From positions 1 through 64,000 of the forward strand of contig PBIO01000028.1 in assembly GCA_002720865.1 (NCBI GenBank): 64,000 bases of DNA. The letters are read 5' to 3'. Under the pieces are notes generated by a model. It made no database searches. It had not been told where the DNA came from and saw only the letters and a program-made list of their open reading frames with translations. Each line of letters opens with the position of its first letter. The first letter of the stretch is position 1. The stretch comes from Halobacteriovorax sp. GTDB lineage: Bacteria; Bdellovibrionota; Bacteriovoracia; Bacteriovoracales; Bacteriovoracaceae. A program made the position numbers and the translations under genes. Shown in pieces: positions 8,811-17,480 of the stretch.

Positions 8811-10175
8811 ATGAAAACACTCGATAGTAAAGTTCTTGTCGTAGGTGCTGGCCTTGCTGGTTCAGACGCTGCGTGGTATTTGGCCAACAAAGGGGTCCAA
8901 GTTATTTTGGCGGAAGTCAAAAAACAAAAATTAGGACCGGCTCAAAAGATTGATACCTTTGCTGAACTTGTATGCACAAACTCACTTAAATCCCTAAACC
9001 CAGATAGCGGTCACGGACTCCTAAAGAATGAAATGAAGGCCCTTGGATCATTGATCTTAGAAGTAGGACACGAGCATGCAGTTCCAGCGGGAGATGCTTT
9101 AGCCGTGGATCGAGATAAATTTTCCGCAGCAGTTTCTAATAGATTAGAAGAACATAAGAATATCAAAATTTTAAATGAAGAAGTCGCTGACCCCATTAAG
9201 TTTGCTAAGAAATACGACGCCGAATTTATCATCGTGGCATCAGGACCACTAACCACTGAACCCTTAAGCCAGTGGATTACTGATAATATTGGCGGTGATG
9301 ATTTTTATTTTTACGATGCCATCGCTCCAGTTGTTGATGCCGACTCACTAGACTTTTCCAAAATGTACTTTAAAGATCGCCATAAGCCTTACGATGAAAG
9401 CGAGGGAGAGGCAGATTATTTAAATGTTCCTCTAGAAAAAGAAGCTTATCAAAAATTTATAAATGATTTAATCGAAGCTGAAAAAGTTCCAGCGCAAAAT
9501 TTTGAAGAAGAAAAGTTTTTCGAAGCCTGCCTTCCAATTGATCTTATGGCAGAAAGAGGGGAAGATACACCTCGCTTTGGACCAATGAAGCCGATAGGTC
9601 TTGAAAAAGAAGACGGCTCAAGACCGTATGCTTGTATACAGCTTAGAAAAGAAAACTTACTTGGAAGTGCTTATAACCTTGTCGGTTTTCAAACGAGATT
9701 AAAATACCCCGATCAAGTTAGAGTCTTTAAAACCTTACCAGGATTTGAAGAAGCTAGTTTTATTCATCTTGGGTCGGTTCATCGAAATAGCTTTCTAAAC
9801 GCTAAAAAACTTTTGAATTTTGACCTCTCATCAAAAGAATTTCCTAAGCTACACTTCGCAGGACAAATGACAGGAGTTGAAGGCTATACGGAATCAGCCA
9901 CTATGGGACTATATGTCGCTTGCCAGATTTGGAGAAAGATAAATGGTAAAGAAAGTTTCAGGTTTCCAGTTGAGACAGGTATCGGAGCCCTTGTAAATTA
10001 TATTATGACGGTTTCAAAACCGACTCCCTCTAATATAAATTTTGGCTTACTTCCCACTGTAGAGCTAACTAAAGAGGAAAGAAGAAAGAGAAAAGAGAGA
10101 AAGAAAATAAAGAAAGCCAAAGCATCGGCTAGGGCAAGAGAAGTCTTTTCGACAATTATGGGGGAGATTCATTAA
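8811..10175 (+). CDS. trmFO: tRNA (uracil-54-C5)-methyltransferase, folate-dependent, TrmFO
   Basis: Makes 5-methyluridine at position 54 of tRNA using methylene-tetrahydrofolate and reduced FAD. The 454-residue sequence starts with a Rossmann FAD-binding motif (VGAGLAGSDAAW), followed by the family-typical ELVCTNSLKS and GHGLLKNEM blocks and a late GQMTGVEGYTESATMG block. The last 35 residues are a strongly basic extension (KEERRKRKERKK...) past the usual end of the enzyme, possibly an RNA contact. The stop codon overlaps the next start (TAATG), so it is coupled to the EamA exporter gene. Confidence 0.95.
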   Translation: MKTLDSKVLVVGAGLAGSDAAWYLANKGVQVILAEVKKQKLGPAQKIDTFAELVCTNSLKSLNPDSGHGLLKNEMKALGSLILEVGHEHAVPAGDALAVDRDKFSAAVSNRLEEHKNIKILNEEVADPIKFAKKYDAEFIIVASGPLTTEPLSQWITDNIGGDDFYFYDAIAPVVDADSLDFSKMYFKDRHKPYDESEGEADYLNVPLEKEAYQKFINDLIEAEKVPAQNFEEEKFFEACLPIDLMAERGEDTPRFGPMKPIGLEKEDGSRPYACIQLRKENLLGSAYNLVGFQTRLKYPDQVRVFKTLPGFEEASFIHLGSVHRNSFLNAKKLLNFDLSSKEFPKLHFAGQMTGVEGYTESATMGLYVACQIWRKINGKESFRFPVETGIGALVNYIMTVSKPTPSNINFGLLPTVELTKEERRKRKERKKIKKAKASARAREVFSTIMGEIH

Positions 10176-11068
10176 TGGGAATCTTGTTCATTGTTTTAGC
10201 TTGTAGCACTTGGGCCGTAGATACATTAATTAGATACCCTCTTCTTGGAGAGGCTTCTGCTCTTCAGATTGTCTTTGGGGAACACCTAATTTTATCAGTT
10301 TTATTTATTCCGTTTTTTTTCAAGTCGGTTAAGAAAATTTGGAAAATGGAAGTTAGTCATATTTTTAGCTTTATAATAATTGGTGGGATGGGCTCTGCTC
10401 TTGGCACCTTAGCCTTTACAGCGGCTTTCTCTAAAATTAATCCAAGCTTGGTGATTCTTTTACAAAAGTTACAACCATTGGTGGCCGTAAGTTTAGCTAG
10501 AATTGTTTTAAAAGAGCCGGTTCAAAAAAAGTTTTTATCTTGGGCCCTTCTTTGTTTAATCGGTGGCATTCTTATCAGTTATCAAGATATTTTTCCTGGG
10601 CTAATGAAGCTTGATTTTAGAGCAAGCTTTGGTAACGAGACCGCCATGTGGGGATACCTGTTAACACTTATAGCAGTGGTTAGCTGGGGAGCATCAACGG
10701 TTTTTGGAAAAAAATTAGAATTACAAGGCTATAGCGAGTTTGAGGTTATGGGAGGAAGATTTTGGCTAGGAGCAATAGCTTTAATTCCGGTCCTCATAAG
10801 CCAAGGAGAGGGGCTCGCCACCGGTACAGAGGTTTGGGGCAAAATTTTGGCGCTGGTGGCCATTTCTGGATTACTAGGGATGTGGCTTTACTATCACGGC
10901 CTTAAGAAGCTATCCGCTCGGCTATGTGCACTAGCAGAAATGTTCTTTCCTTTTTGCGCTGTAACAGTGAATTGGATATTCTTAGGGAAGACTTTAGATA
11001 TAACCCAAATTGTTGGGGGTGGACTCTTATTATTGGGATCCACTGTGATACAGGTTAAAAGGTATTGA
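10175..11068 (+). CDS. EamA/DMT-family transporter
   Basis: A 297-residue integral membrane protein with about ten predicted helices arranged as two EamA-type halves (an ASTVFGKKL region opens the second half and each half ends with a Gly-rich helix). The drug/metabolite transporter superfamily exports small metabolites, amino acids or nucleotide sugars; the substrate is not evident. The start codon overlaps the trmFO stop by one base, and it is followed seven bases later by a sugar-nucleotide enzyme gene, so a link to the glycan cluster downstream is possible but unproven. Confidence 0.85.
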   Translation: MGILFIVLACSTWAVDTLIRYPLLGEASALQIVFGEHLILSVLFIPFFFKSVKKIWKMEVSHIFSFIIIGGMGSALGTLAFTAAFSKINPSLVILLQKLQPLVAVSLARIVLKEPVQKKFLSWALLCLIGGILISYQDIFPGLMKLDFRASFGNETAMWGYLLTLIAVVSWGASTVFGKKLELQGYSEFEVMGGRFWLGAIALIPVLISQGEGLATGTEVWGKILALVAISGLLGMWLYYHGLKKLSARLCALAEMFFPFCAVTVNWIFLGKTLDITQIVGGGLLLLGSTVIQVKRY

Positions 11069-11075
11069 GGAAAAT

Positions 11076-12053
11076 ATGGTTCAAAGAGTAGAACTTCCAG
11101 AAACTTTAGAAGGGAAAACAATTCTCGTGGCCGGCGCTGCTGGGTTCGTTCCATCCTATGTTAGTGAGTTTTATTTAAAGCTAGGGGCTAAAGTTATTGG
11201 TTTAGATAATTTTATTACGGGCTCTAGAAGTAATATTGAATTGCTTTCGAAATATGAAAACTTTGAGTTTCATGAATGTAATATTTATGAATCACTGCCA
11301 GACTTCTCGGCCATTAAGATCGACTATATCTTCTCACTGGCCTCGCCGGCTTCACCGATAGACTTTAAAGAAATCCCTCTTGAAATTATGAGAGTAAACT
11401 CAGAAGGAACAAGATATTTACTAGAACTCGCTAAGGAAAAGAAAGCGAGATTCTTAGAGGCATCTACTTCTGAAGTTTATGGAGATCCAGAGATTCACCC
11501 ACAGAGAGAAGAATATGTGGGGTGTGTAAATCCTATTGGACCAAGATCTTGTTATGACGAGTCCAAACGTTACGCCGAAGCTTTAACCATGAGTTATCAT
11601 CGAAGGTACGGTGTAGATACAAGGATCATTCGAATTTTTAATACTTATGGGCCAAGAATGAGACCGGATGATGGAAGAGTTATTCCTAATTTTATTAATC
11701 AGGCCATGGAGGGAGATGACATTACCGTCTATGGTGACGGCTCACAAACTCGCTCCTTTTGTTTTGTAACAGACCTTGTTAACGCTATTCATAATGTGAT
11801 GTTCTCAAAGGATCATACTCCTTTTAATTGCGGAAACCCTGACGAGTACACCATCTTAGATACCGCTGAAACGATTAAAAAGTTTTTAAGTTCTGAGTCT
11901 AAAATTAGCTTTAAGGGTCTACCTGAAGATGATCCAAAAAGAAGAAGACCTAATATAGATAAACTTCAAAGTGTCTCAGACTATAAACCGCTTGTGAGCT
12001 TTGAAGATGGTATTAAGCAAACAGCTGAATACTTCCAGAGCTTAAAAAAATGA
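11076..12053 (+). CDS. NAD-dependent sugar-nucleotide epimerase/decarboxylase (UXS-like)
   Basis: A 325-residue extended short-chain dehydrogenase. The NAD-binding loop is GAAGF near residue 20; the usual third Gly is replaced (GAAGFVP). The catalytic YxxxK is present as YDESK near residue 161, with an upstream serine block (EASTSEVYGD). FNTYGPRMRPDDGRVIPNF is typical of UDP-glucuronate decarboxylase and dTDP-glucose dehydratase relatives. It probably converts a nucleotide sugar in the cytoplasm as the first enzyme of the glycan cluster. It overlaps the next gene by four bases (ATGA). Confidence 0.88.
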   Translation: MVQRVELPETLEGKTILVAGAAGFVPSYVSEFYLKLGAKVIGLDNFITGSRSNIELLSKYENFEFHECNIYESLPDFSAIKIDYIFSLASPASPIDFKEIPLEIMRVNSEGTRYLLELAKEKKARFLEASTSEVYGDPEIHPQREEYVGCVNPIGPRSCYDESKRYAEALTMSYHRRYGVDTRIIRIFNTYGPRMRPDDGRVIPNFINQAMEGDDITVYGDGSQTRSFCFVTDLVNAIHNVMFSKDHTPFNCGNPDEYTILDTAETIKKFLSSESKISFKGLPEDDPKRRRPNIDKLQSVSDYKPLVSFEDGIKQTAEYFQSLKK

Positions 12054-13081
12054 AAATAGGGATAGGCTGCGATCATATTTTAGAAAGAGACAAATCTATT
12101 GAGATGGTTGAGGCACTATGTGCACTTTTCCCGGAAGCAGAAATTTATACTTTGGCCCATCGACCTAAGCAGGTCTTAGGACCACTTGAAAGAAAGAAGA
12201 TTCATTCAACATTTTTAAGCCATAAAGTTTCAAATCACGATGATTTAAAAAAGTATTCATATCTTGTTCCAACTGCAGCTAAAAACCTACATATTACTTG
12301 TAGTCTAGATGTTTTTATTGATGTCTCCAGTGGATTAAGTCACGGGCTGAAAACCTGTAAAAAAACGAAGAGGTTTTCTTATCTACTTGATGTGAGAGGA
12401 GATTCTGGCAGTAAGGGCATATTGAACAAAATATTTTCGGCTTATTTAGAAAGTTGGAAAAAGAAGAACTTGCTAGATAATAGAACTCTTTGGGTTGAAA
12501 CTCCCGAGCTTGAAAAGTCGCTTAAAGAAATAGGAAGAGAGTCTAAAGTACTAAGGCCTTTTGTGAAAATTGAAGACTTCAAGGTTATAAAAGCAAAGGG
12601 ATTTACTCATTCCGCATTTTTAGTTAATGCCTACTCTTTGAACTGTCAAAGGGCTAAACAAATAGCGGACGAGTTAAAGAAGAAAAAATTAAAATTTAAA
12701 TTTATCGGTTCAGATGAGCATTTAGCAGATCTAAAAAAAGCACTTGGGGAAGATATTTTTTTTGGTGAAAAATGTCATGGGGAGCTAGCTCCACTTCTAT
12801 CATCTGCAGCAGGACTTATCGATTTTGATAAACATCCTTATTCACCTCTTGCGCTTGAGTGTCTTGCAAGTGGTCGTCCCGTTCTTAAAAATGGCGATGA
12901 AGAATCCTCAAAAGAGCTAACAGGACTGATTCCCTTTGAGGACTTAAATGATTTATTTAAAAAACTACCTAGCCTTTCCAATGAATCTTGGACTGATAAG
13001 TCTGAAGAGTTACGTCGAGGTGTAGTCAAATTTAATGAAGCGAGATTCAAAACCCAGGTGAAGAAGTTTTTGGAGAGTTAA
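12050..13081 (+). CDS. Glycosyltransferase (GT-B fold, GT4-like)
   Basis: A 343-residue soluble protein. The C-terminal half carries a SPLALECLASGRPVL block at about residues 264-278, the nucleotide-sugar-binding E-x7-E-type region of GT4 glycosyltransferases; the N-terminal half is divergent. It should transfer a sugar in building a surface glycan. Its start overlaps the upstream UXS-like gene by four bases and a GT2 gene follows after five bases, so it belongs to the same operon. Donor and acceptor are unknown. Confidence 0.75.
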   Translation: MKIGIGCDHILERDKSIEMVEALCALFPEAEIYTLAHRPKQVLGPLERKKIHSTFLSHKVSNHDDLKKYSYLVPTAAKNLHITCSLDVFIDVSSGLSHGLKTCKKTKRFSYLLDVRGDSGSKGILNKIFSAYLESWKKKNLLDNRTLWVETPELEKSLKEIGRESKVLRPFVKIEDFKVIKAKGFTHSAFLVNAYSLNCQRAKQIADELKKKKLKFKFIGSDEHLADLKKALGEDIFFGEKCHGELAPLLSSAAGLIDFDKHPYSPLALECLASGRPVLKNGDEESSKELTGLIPFEDLNDLFKKLPSLSNESWTDKSEELRRGVVKFNEARFKTQVKKFLES

Positions 13082-13086
13082 GGAAT

Positions 13087-14025
13087 ATGAGTAAATTGAT
13101 AAGTATCGTCACTCCCTGTTTCAATGAAGAAGATAATATTGATGCTGTTTATGCGGCGGTTAAGAATATTTTCGAACCCCTAGAGAAGTATAAATACGAA
13201 CATATTTTCATTGATAACGACTCCACAGATAAAACGCAATCTATGCTTAGGGATTTAGCGGCGAAAGATAAACGTGTAAAAGTGATTATTAATAGCCGTA
13301 ACTTTGGGCATATTCGTTCTCCATACCATGCCATGTTGGAGGCTAATGGGGACGCGGTTATTCTTTTAGTCGCCGATTTACAAGACCCACCGGAACTTAT
13401 GCTAGAGTTTCTAAAAGGCTGGGAAGATGGGCATGATGCGGTCATTGGGACAAAGACAAAAAGTCTTGAATCACCGACGATGTTTTTCATTCGAAAGGTC
13501 TATTATGGAATTATTAATCGACTTTCAGAGATCAAACTTCAGAAAAACTATACGGGTTTTGGTCTTTACGATAAACGTGTCATCGATGCTATGAGAAGCT
13601 TAGACGATCCTTACCCCTATTTAAGAGGGCTAGTTTTTGAGATTGGTTACGATATTAAGACCATCGAATATACTCAACCAGCGAGAATGCGGGGAATTAC
13701 AAAGAACAATTTTTTTACACTATACGATATGGCAATGCTTGGGATTTCGAATCACTCTAAAATCCCTCTACGAATCGCAACACTATCTGGCTTTCTACTT
13801 TCTGCTGCATGTTTTTTTGTCGCTCTTTTATACTTTGTTTATAAGCTAATGTTTTGGGATAAATTTGAAATTGGAGTTGCTCCAGTAGTGATAGGACTTT
13901 TTCTCTTTGCTTCGATTCAGCTATTTTTTATCGGAATTCTTGGTGAATATATCGGATTCATACATACTAAAGTTCAAGGTAGACCTCACGTGTTTGAAAA
14001 AGAGAGGATAAACTTTGATACCTAG
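13087..14025 (+). CDS. Polyprenyl-phosphate glycosyltransferase (GT2, two C-terminal helices)
   Basis: A 312-residue membrane-associated GT2 enzyme. The N-terminal GT-A domain starts with SIVTPCFNEEDNI, has the DND and ADLQDPPE acidic motifs, and ends around residue 230. Two hydrophobic helices follow at about 235-260 and 270-295, as in GtrB/ArnC/DPM1-type enzymes that load a sugar onto undecaprenyl phosphate at the inner membrane. It has an AGG-type ribosome site before the ATG. It overlaps the next gene by 11 bases. Confidence 0.9.
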   Translation: MSKLISIVTPCFNEEDNIDAVYAAVKNIFEPLEKYKYEHIFIDNDSTDKTQSMLRDLAAKDKRVKVIINSRNFGHIRSPYHAMLEANGDAVILLVADLQDPPELMLEFLKGWEDGHDAVIGTKTKSLESPTMFFIRKVYYGIINRLSEIKLQKNYTGFGLYDKRVIDAMRSLDDPYPYLRGLVFEIGYDIKTIEYTQPARMRGITKNNFFTLYDMAMLGISNHSKIPLRIATLSGFLLSAACFFVALLYFVYKLMFWDKFEIGVAPVVIGLFLFASIQLFFIGILGEYIGFIHTKVQGRPHVFEKERINFDT

Positions 14026-14935
14026 GATTTGCCTAATTGGAGCTACTGGATTTGTAGGAAAAGGCCTTATCTGTGCGGCCCATAAACGAGAAGATCTTAA
14101 ACTTACTCTTTCTTCAAGAAGCACTGACCAGATTCAACAATTTCTTAACGAAAACGATTACGACTTTGATACCATTGAACTAAATAAAATAAAGTCTAAC
14201 CAATTCGATATTATTATTAACGCTGCTGGTGTTTGTGATCCAAAAGTAATTCAGGAAAATCCAGAACTACTATTTAAGAGTCATCGTGATGTTGATGAAC
14301 TTATCATAGAAAACCTAAGGGCTTTCCCAAAAACTTTGTTTTTTAATTTAAGTAGTGGAGCAGTATATGGCGCAGATTTCTTAGAGCCAGCCCCGAAAGC
14401 TATTGATTGGAATGTGCCTGATTCTTTAGAGGATATATCTGGAGATCCAGCTTCAATGTACTCAAAGACAAAGATTTTCTTTGAGAAAAAACATAGAGAT
14501 CTTAAGGACCTAAATATTGTAGACGTTAGACTCTTTAGTATCTTTCATAGGCACTTAAATATCGGGGCCCATTACTTTCTCTCTCAATTGATAGAATCTT
14601 TGAAAAATAAGGAAGTCTTTGTAACGAGTACCCAAAATATTGTAAAAGACTATGTACATCCAGTAGACCTTCTAAACCTGGCCATAATGCTTTGGGAGAA
14701 AGGACAAATAAACTGCGCTCTTGACCTTAGCTCTGCTGCACCGGTTAAAAAATCCGAGATAATCGAATATTTTGAACAAAAGCATCAATTAAAGGTGGAG
14801 TACAAGGAAATGGAGTTTAAAGGTACTAAAGTGAATTATTACTCAACTTCAAAAGAAGCTCTAGAATTGGGCTTTTCTCCCTTGGGAACCTCTTTAGAAT
14901 GCATCGCTAAAGAAATGGAACACCTCAGCTTCTAA
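14015..14935 (+). CDS. NAD-dependent epimerase/dehydratase family protein
   Basis: A 306-residue SDR protein with the GATGFVGKG nucleotide-binding loop at its N-terminus, a serine block (LSSGAVYG) and YSKTK near residue 149 as YxxxK. It probably modifies a nucleotide sugar for the cluster. The TTG start at 14015 has AGAGG seven bases upstream, inside the end of the GT2 gene, so translation is coupled. The best-conserved features are the N-terminal fold and catalytic pair; the C-terminal substrate domain is divergent and the specific reaction is unknown. Confidence 0.82.
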   Translation: MIPRICLIGATGFVGKGLICAAHKREDLKLTLSSRSTDQIQQFLNENDYDFDTIELNKIKSNQFDIIINAAGVCDPKVIQENPELLFKSHRDVDELIIENLRAFPKTLFFNLSSGAVYGADFLEPAPKAIDWNVPDSLEDISGDPASMYSKTKIFFEKKHRDLKDLNIVDVRLFSIFHRHLNIGAHYFLSQLIESLKNKEVFVTSTQNIVKDYVHPVDLLNLAIMLWEKGQINCALDLSSAAPVKKSEIIEYFEQKHQLKVEYKEMEFKGTKVNYYSTSKEALELGFSPLGTSLECIAKEMEHLSF

Positions 14936-14983
14936 GTACTTATTTACAAGACAGAACGGCATTGAAACTCTAAAATTTGTTTG

Positions 14984-15790
14984 ATGAATTTAGAACCAAA
15001 AAACTTACGAAAACATATTATCAATATGGCCTATACAGGTAGTTCTGTTCATATTGCCTGTGCCTTCTCCCTTGTTGAAATTTGCTCTGTTCTTTACGAC
15101 AAGATCATGACTTTTAACAACTCCAACCCCGATGATCCGACACGAGACATTTTGGCCTTATCTAAAGGTCATGGGGTCATGGCCATCTATGCCTGTTTAA
15201 AAGAAATGGGAGTTATTGAACAGGAGCATTTTGATAAATACTTTACGGATGGATCCCTTCTTCATGGACTAGGAGAACCTAGAGTTCCAGGTATTGAAGT
15301 TTTAGGTGGAAGCTTAGGGCATGGTCTTCCGGTTGCAATTGGAATGGCCCTTGGTCTAAAAAGAGAAGGAAGCAATAGACAAGTCTATTGTATCGTCGGA
15401 GACGGTGAAATAAATGAAGGGACTATTTGGGAAGGTTTACTTTTTGCCGGCCACCATAAGTTAACAAACTTTACTGTCATTGTAGATGCCAATGGTCTTC
15501 AGGCCATGGGGGAAATCGATGAGATTCTTAATCTGGAGCCTATGGGTGCTAAGTTTAAGTCTTTTGGTTTTCATACAATTGAATGCGATGGTCACAACGT
15601 AAAATTGTTAGAAGACGCTTTCAAGGATAAAACCCACGAAGAAGTTCAAAAGCCAAAAGCTATTATTGCTCGAACCATGAAAGGTAAAGGAGTGAGCTTT
15701 ATGGAAAATGATAATATTTGGCATTATACCAGACTTAACCCTGAAACTTTAGATAAGGCCATGGCTGAGCTCCAAGAAGGTGAAGAGTAA
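14984..15790 (+). CDS. Transketolase-like protein, N-terminal (TPP-binding) subunit
   Basis: A 268-residue protein matching the N-terminal third of transketolase: GDGEINEGTIWEGLLFAGHH followed by a DAN is the thiamine-diphosphate/Mg motif, and KGHG and GSLGHGLP blocks are typical. Transketolases move a two-carbon ketol unit between sugars. Here the enzyme is split in two, with the C-terminal half encoded immediately after (TAATG overlap). A TTG lies three bases before this ATG, but I prefer the ATG. Its place in a glycan cluster, rather than with central-carbon genes, suggests a dedicated sugar precursor, which is inference. Confidence 0.9.
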   Translation: MNLEPKNLRKHIINMAYTGSSVHIACAFSLVEICSVLYDKIMTFNNSNPDDPTRDILALSKGHGVMAIYACLKEMGVIEQEHFDKYFTDGSLLHGLGEPRVPGIEVLGGSLGHGLPVAIGMALGLKREGSNRQVYCIVGDGEINEGTIWEGLLFAGHHKLTNFTVIVDANGLQAMGEIDEILNLEPMGAKFKSFGFHTIECDGHNVKLLEDAFKDKTHEEVQKPKAIIARTMKGKGVSFMENDNIWHYTRLNPETLDKAMAELQEGEE

Positions 15791-16698
15791 TGCGTACAGT
15801 TCTATCCAATAAGATTACTCAATCAGCTGTTGATAACCCAAAGTTTGTAGCTCTAACCGGTGACCATGGTTACGCCCTATTTGACGAGATTAGAAAAACA
15901 AGACCAGAACAATTTTTAAATGTCGGAATGATTGAGCAGGCCATGATTGGTCTAGCCGCTGGCCTAACTCAAGTAGGTCACCAAACTCTTGTTTATGGAC
16001 TTGCTAGTTTTATTCCTATGAGAGTTATTGAGCAGATAAAGTTAGACGTTTGTTATAGTAAGTTACCTGTGAAAATTATTGGAGACGGAGCAGGAGTTGT
16101 TTACTCAGTCCTTGGTTGTAGTCACCATTGTGCTGAAGATGTTTCTTGCCTTAGGTCTCTACCTCATATTGAAATTTATTCTCCGGGAGATCCGGAAGAA
16201 CTTCGGATTTGTTATGATGAAAGTATGGCCTATGAGGGACCTACTTATTTAAGAGTTGGGAAGTGTGATAACCCGGCCATCAATACTGAAAAATTAACTA
16301 GCACAAAACCTTATTTAACCCATGAGGTTTTAGATTCAGATACTTTGTTCGTAACAACAGGAGCAATGCTCGGAATAATTCATGAGTATGCTAAAGAGTT
16401 TAAGGTGAATCATCTTTCTATCATGAAGCTAAAGCCTCTAGATGAATCACTAGCTGAAATTTTACCAAAGTATAAAAGGATCGTTTGTTTTGAAGAGCAT
16501 ACAAGGTATGGGGGACTAACTTCGGCCCTAACTGATTTTATGATTGATAGACAGATTCCAATACCAACGATGCATCCTTTTAACTTAGAAGATAAGTTTG
16601 CGAATCATTGTGGGTCTCATCAATATGCACTTTCAGAGCATAATCTATCAAATGAGCAGATTCGATCAAGACTTTCTGACTTAGCCTCAGAGTTTTAG
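15790..16698 (+). CDS. Transketolase-like protein, C-terminal (pyrimidine-binding) subunit
   Basis: A 302-residue protein corresponding to the pyrimidine-binding and C-terminal domains of transketolase/DXS-type enzymes. The conserved catalytic Glu is in VGMIEQAMIGLAAGL at about residues 49-63. It must pair with the preceding subunit; their genes overlap by one base. The gene ends four bases inside the convergent histidine-phosphatase-like gene, closing the plus-strand run that began at trmFO. Confidence 0.9.
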   Translation: MRTVLSNKITQSAVDNPKFVALTGDHGYALFDEIRKTRPEQFLNVGMIEQAMIGLAAGLTQVGHQTLVYGLASFIPMRVIEQIKLDVCYSKLPVKIIGDGAGVVYSVLGCSHHCAEDVSCLRSLPHIEIYSPGDPEELRICYDESMAYEGPTYLRVGKCDNPAINTEKLTSTKPYLTHEVLDSDTLFVTTGAMLGIIHEYAKEFKVNHLSIMKLKPLDESLAEILPKYKRIVCFEEHTRYGGLTSALTDFMIDRQIPIPTMHPFNLEDKFANHCGSHQYALSEHNLSNEQIRSRLSDLASEF

Positions 16699-17306
16699 TT
16701 ATTTAATGGCTGCCCGTTTAGCTCTAGGACTTTAAATTCAGGTAAGCTAACAACCACGTAAGATGGACAAGAAAGTTTTTGCCAGACATCAAAGGCATCA
16801 ATTTCTTTATTATGTTTTGCTAGAAATAAACTTATTACAGTGCCATGAGTAACGATAAGGCGTTCATCTTCTTGAGGATCTTTTATTATTTCTTTAATTC
16901 CACTTTCAAATCTCTTTAAGGCATCATTGGCTGATTCGCTTCCGAGTACTGCTTCAGCAGGCTTCTTAAAGATGGCTTCATTCCTGCTTATATGACCTTC
17001 CTCATCTAAAATTTTCGAGGGGGCTCTATCTATCTCACCAAGATCAGGATTCGTTTTATGATTCAGACCTAGAGTCTCGGCTAAAACTTTTGCCGTATCT
17101 ATCGCCTTACTTTCTTCAGAGCTATAAATTATAGGGTCTACATCTAGATTGTCTTGAACAAAACCTGCAAATTTTTTTGCCTGCTTTAAACCTTTTTCAC
17201 CTAATTGCCATTCTTTTGGAGCGACTTCTTCGTTTAACTCTGGAAGGGCATGTTTTACTAAAATTAAAGTATTTTCAATTTCGATCTCTGTTTCAGAATT
17301 ATCCAT
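16695..17306 (-). CDS. Histidine phosphatase superfamily protein
   Basis: A 203-residue cytoplasmic protein of the phosphoglycerate-mutase/histidine-phosphatase fold. The N-terminal phospho-His motif is LVKHALPE at about residues 16-23, so the usual Arg of RHG is Lys. A YSSEESKAIDTAKVLAETLG block (typically S-x-x-x-R-A-x-x-T-A) has Lys for the usual Arg, and the C-terminal VTHGTV supplies the second His. Some subfamilies carry KH, so it may be active, but two basic substitutions make the substrate uncertain. It is a single gene between converging and diverging neighbours. Confidence 0.82.
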   Translation of the reverse strand: MDNSETEIEIENTLILVKHALPELNEEVAPKEWQLGEKGLKQAKKFAGFVQDNLDVDPIIYSSEESKAIDTAKVLAETLGLNHKTNPDLGEIDRAPSKILDEEGHISRNEAIFKKPAEAVLGSESANDALKRFESGIKEIIKDPQEDERLIVTHGTVISLFLAKHNKEIDAFDVWQKLSCPSYVVVSLPEFKVLELNGQPLNN

Positions 17307-17345
17307 TTTAAAGCTCCTAATTTATGAAACCTATTATCCACAAAA

Positions 17346-17361
17346 TTTCAGGGGTGAATAG
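17346..17361 (+). repeat. Upstream copy of the TTTCAGG-N4-WATAG box
   Basis: TTTCAGG followed by nine bases ending AATAG. The same pattern occurs at 17405-17420 and 23551-23566, where it sits immediately upstream of sigma-54-type promoters. This extra copy lies about 60 bases upstream of the second and could be an activator site. Function is inferred from position only. Confidence 0.4.
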
Positions 17362-17404
17362 AATTTTGACAGCCTAGCATAGTAAGGACAAATAAATAAC
17401 CTTA

Positions 17405-17445
17405 TTTCAGGCATTTATAGTCAATTTTTTGGCCTGATCTTTGCT
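17405..17445 (+). promoter_or_regulatory. Sigma-54 (RpoN) promoter with upstream TTTCAGG box
   Basis: TGGCCT at 17430-17435 and TTGCT at 17441-17445 fit the -24/-12 consensus TGGCAC-N5-TTGCW, with GG and GC exactly ten bases apart. The TTTCAGG-N4-TATAG box is immediately upstream (17405-17420). The promoter faces the lipoprotein gene starting at 17481. A nearly matching arrangement lies at 23551-23591. Sigma-54 promoters require an AAA+ activator, which I do not see nearby. Confidence 0.75.
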
Positions 17446-17480
17446 CTTTAAAGCCTATATATCTTTTGAGAGAGGAAATT

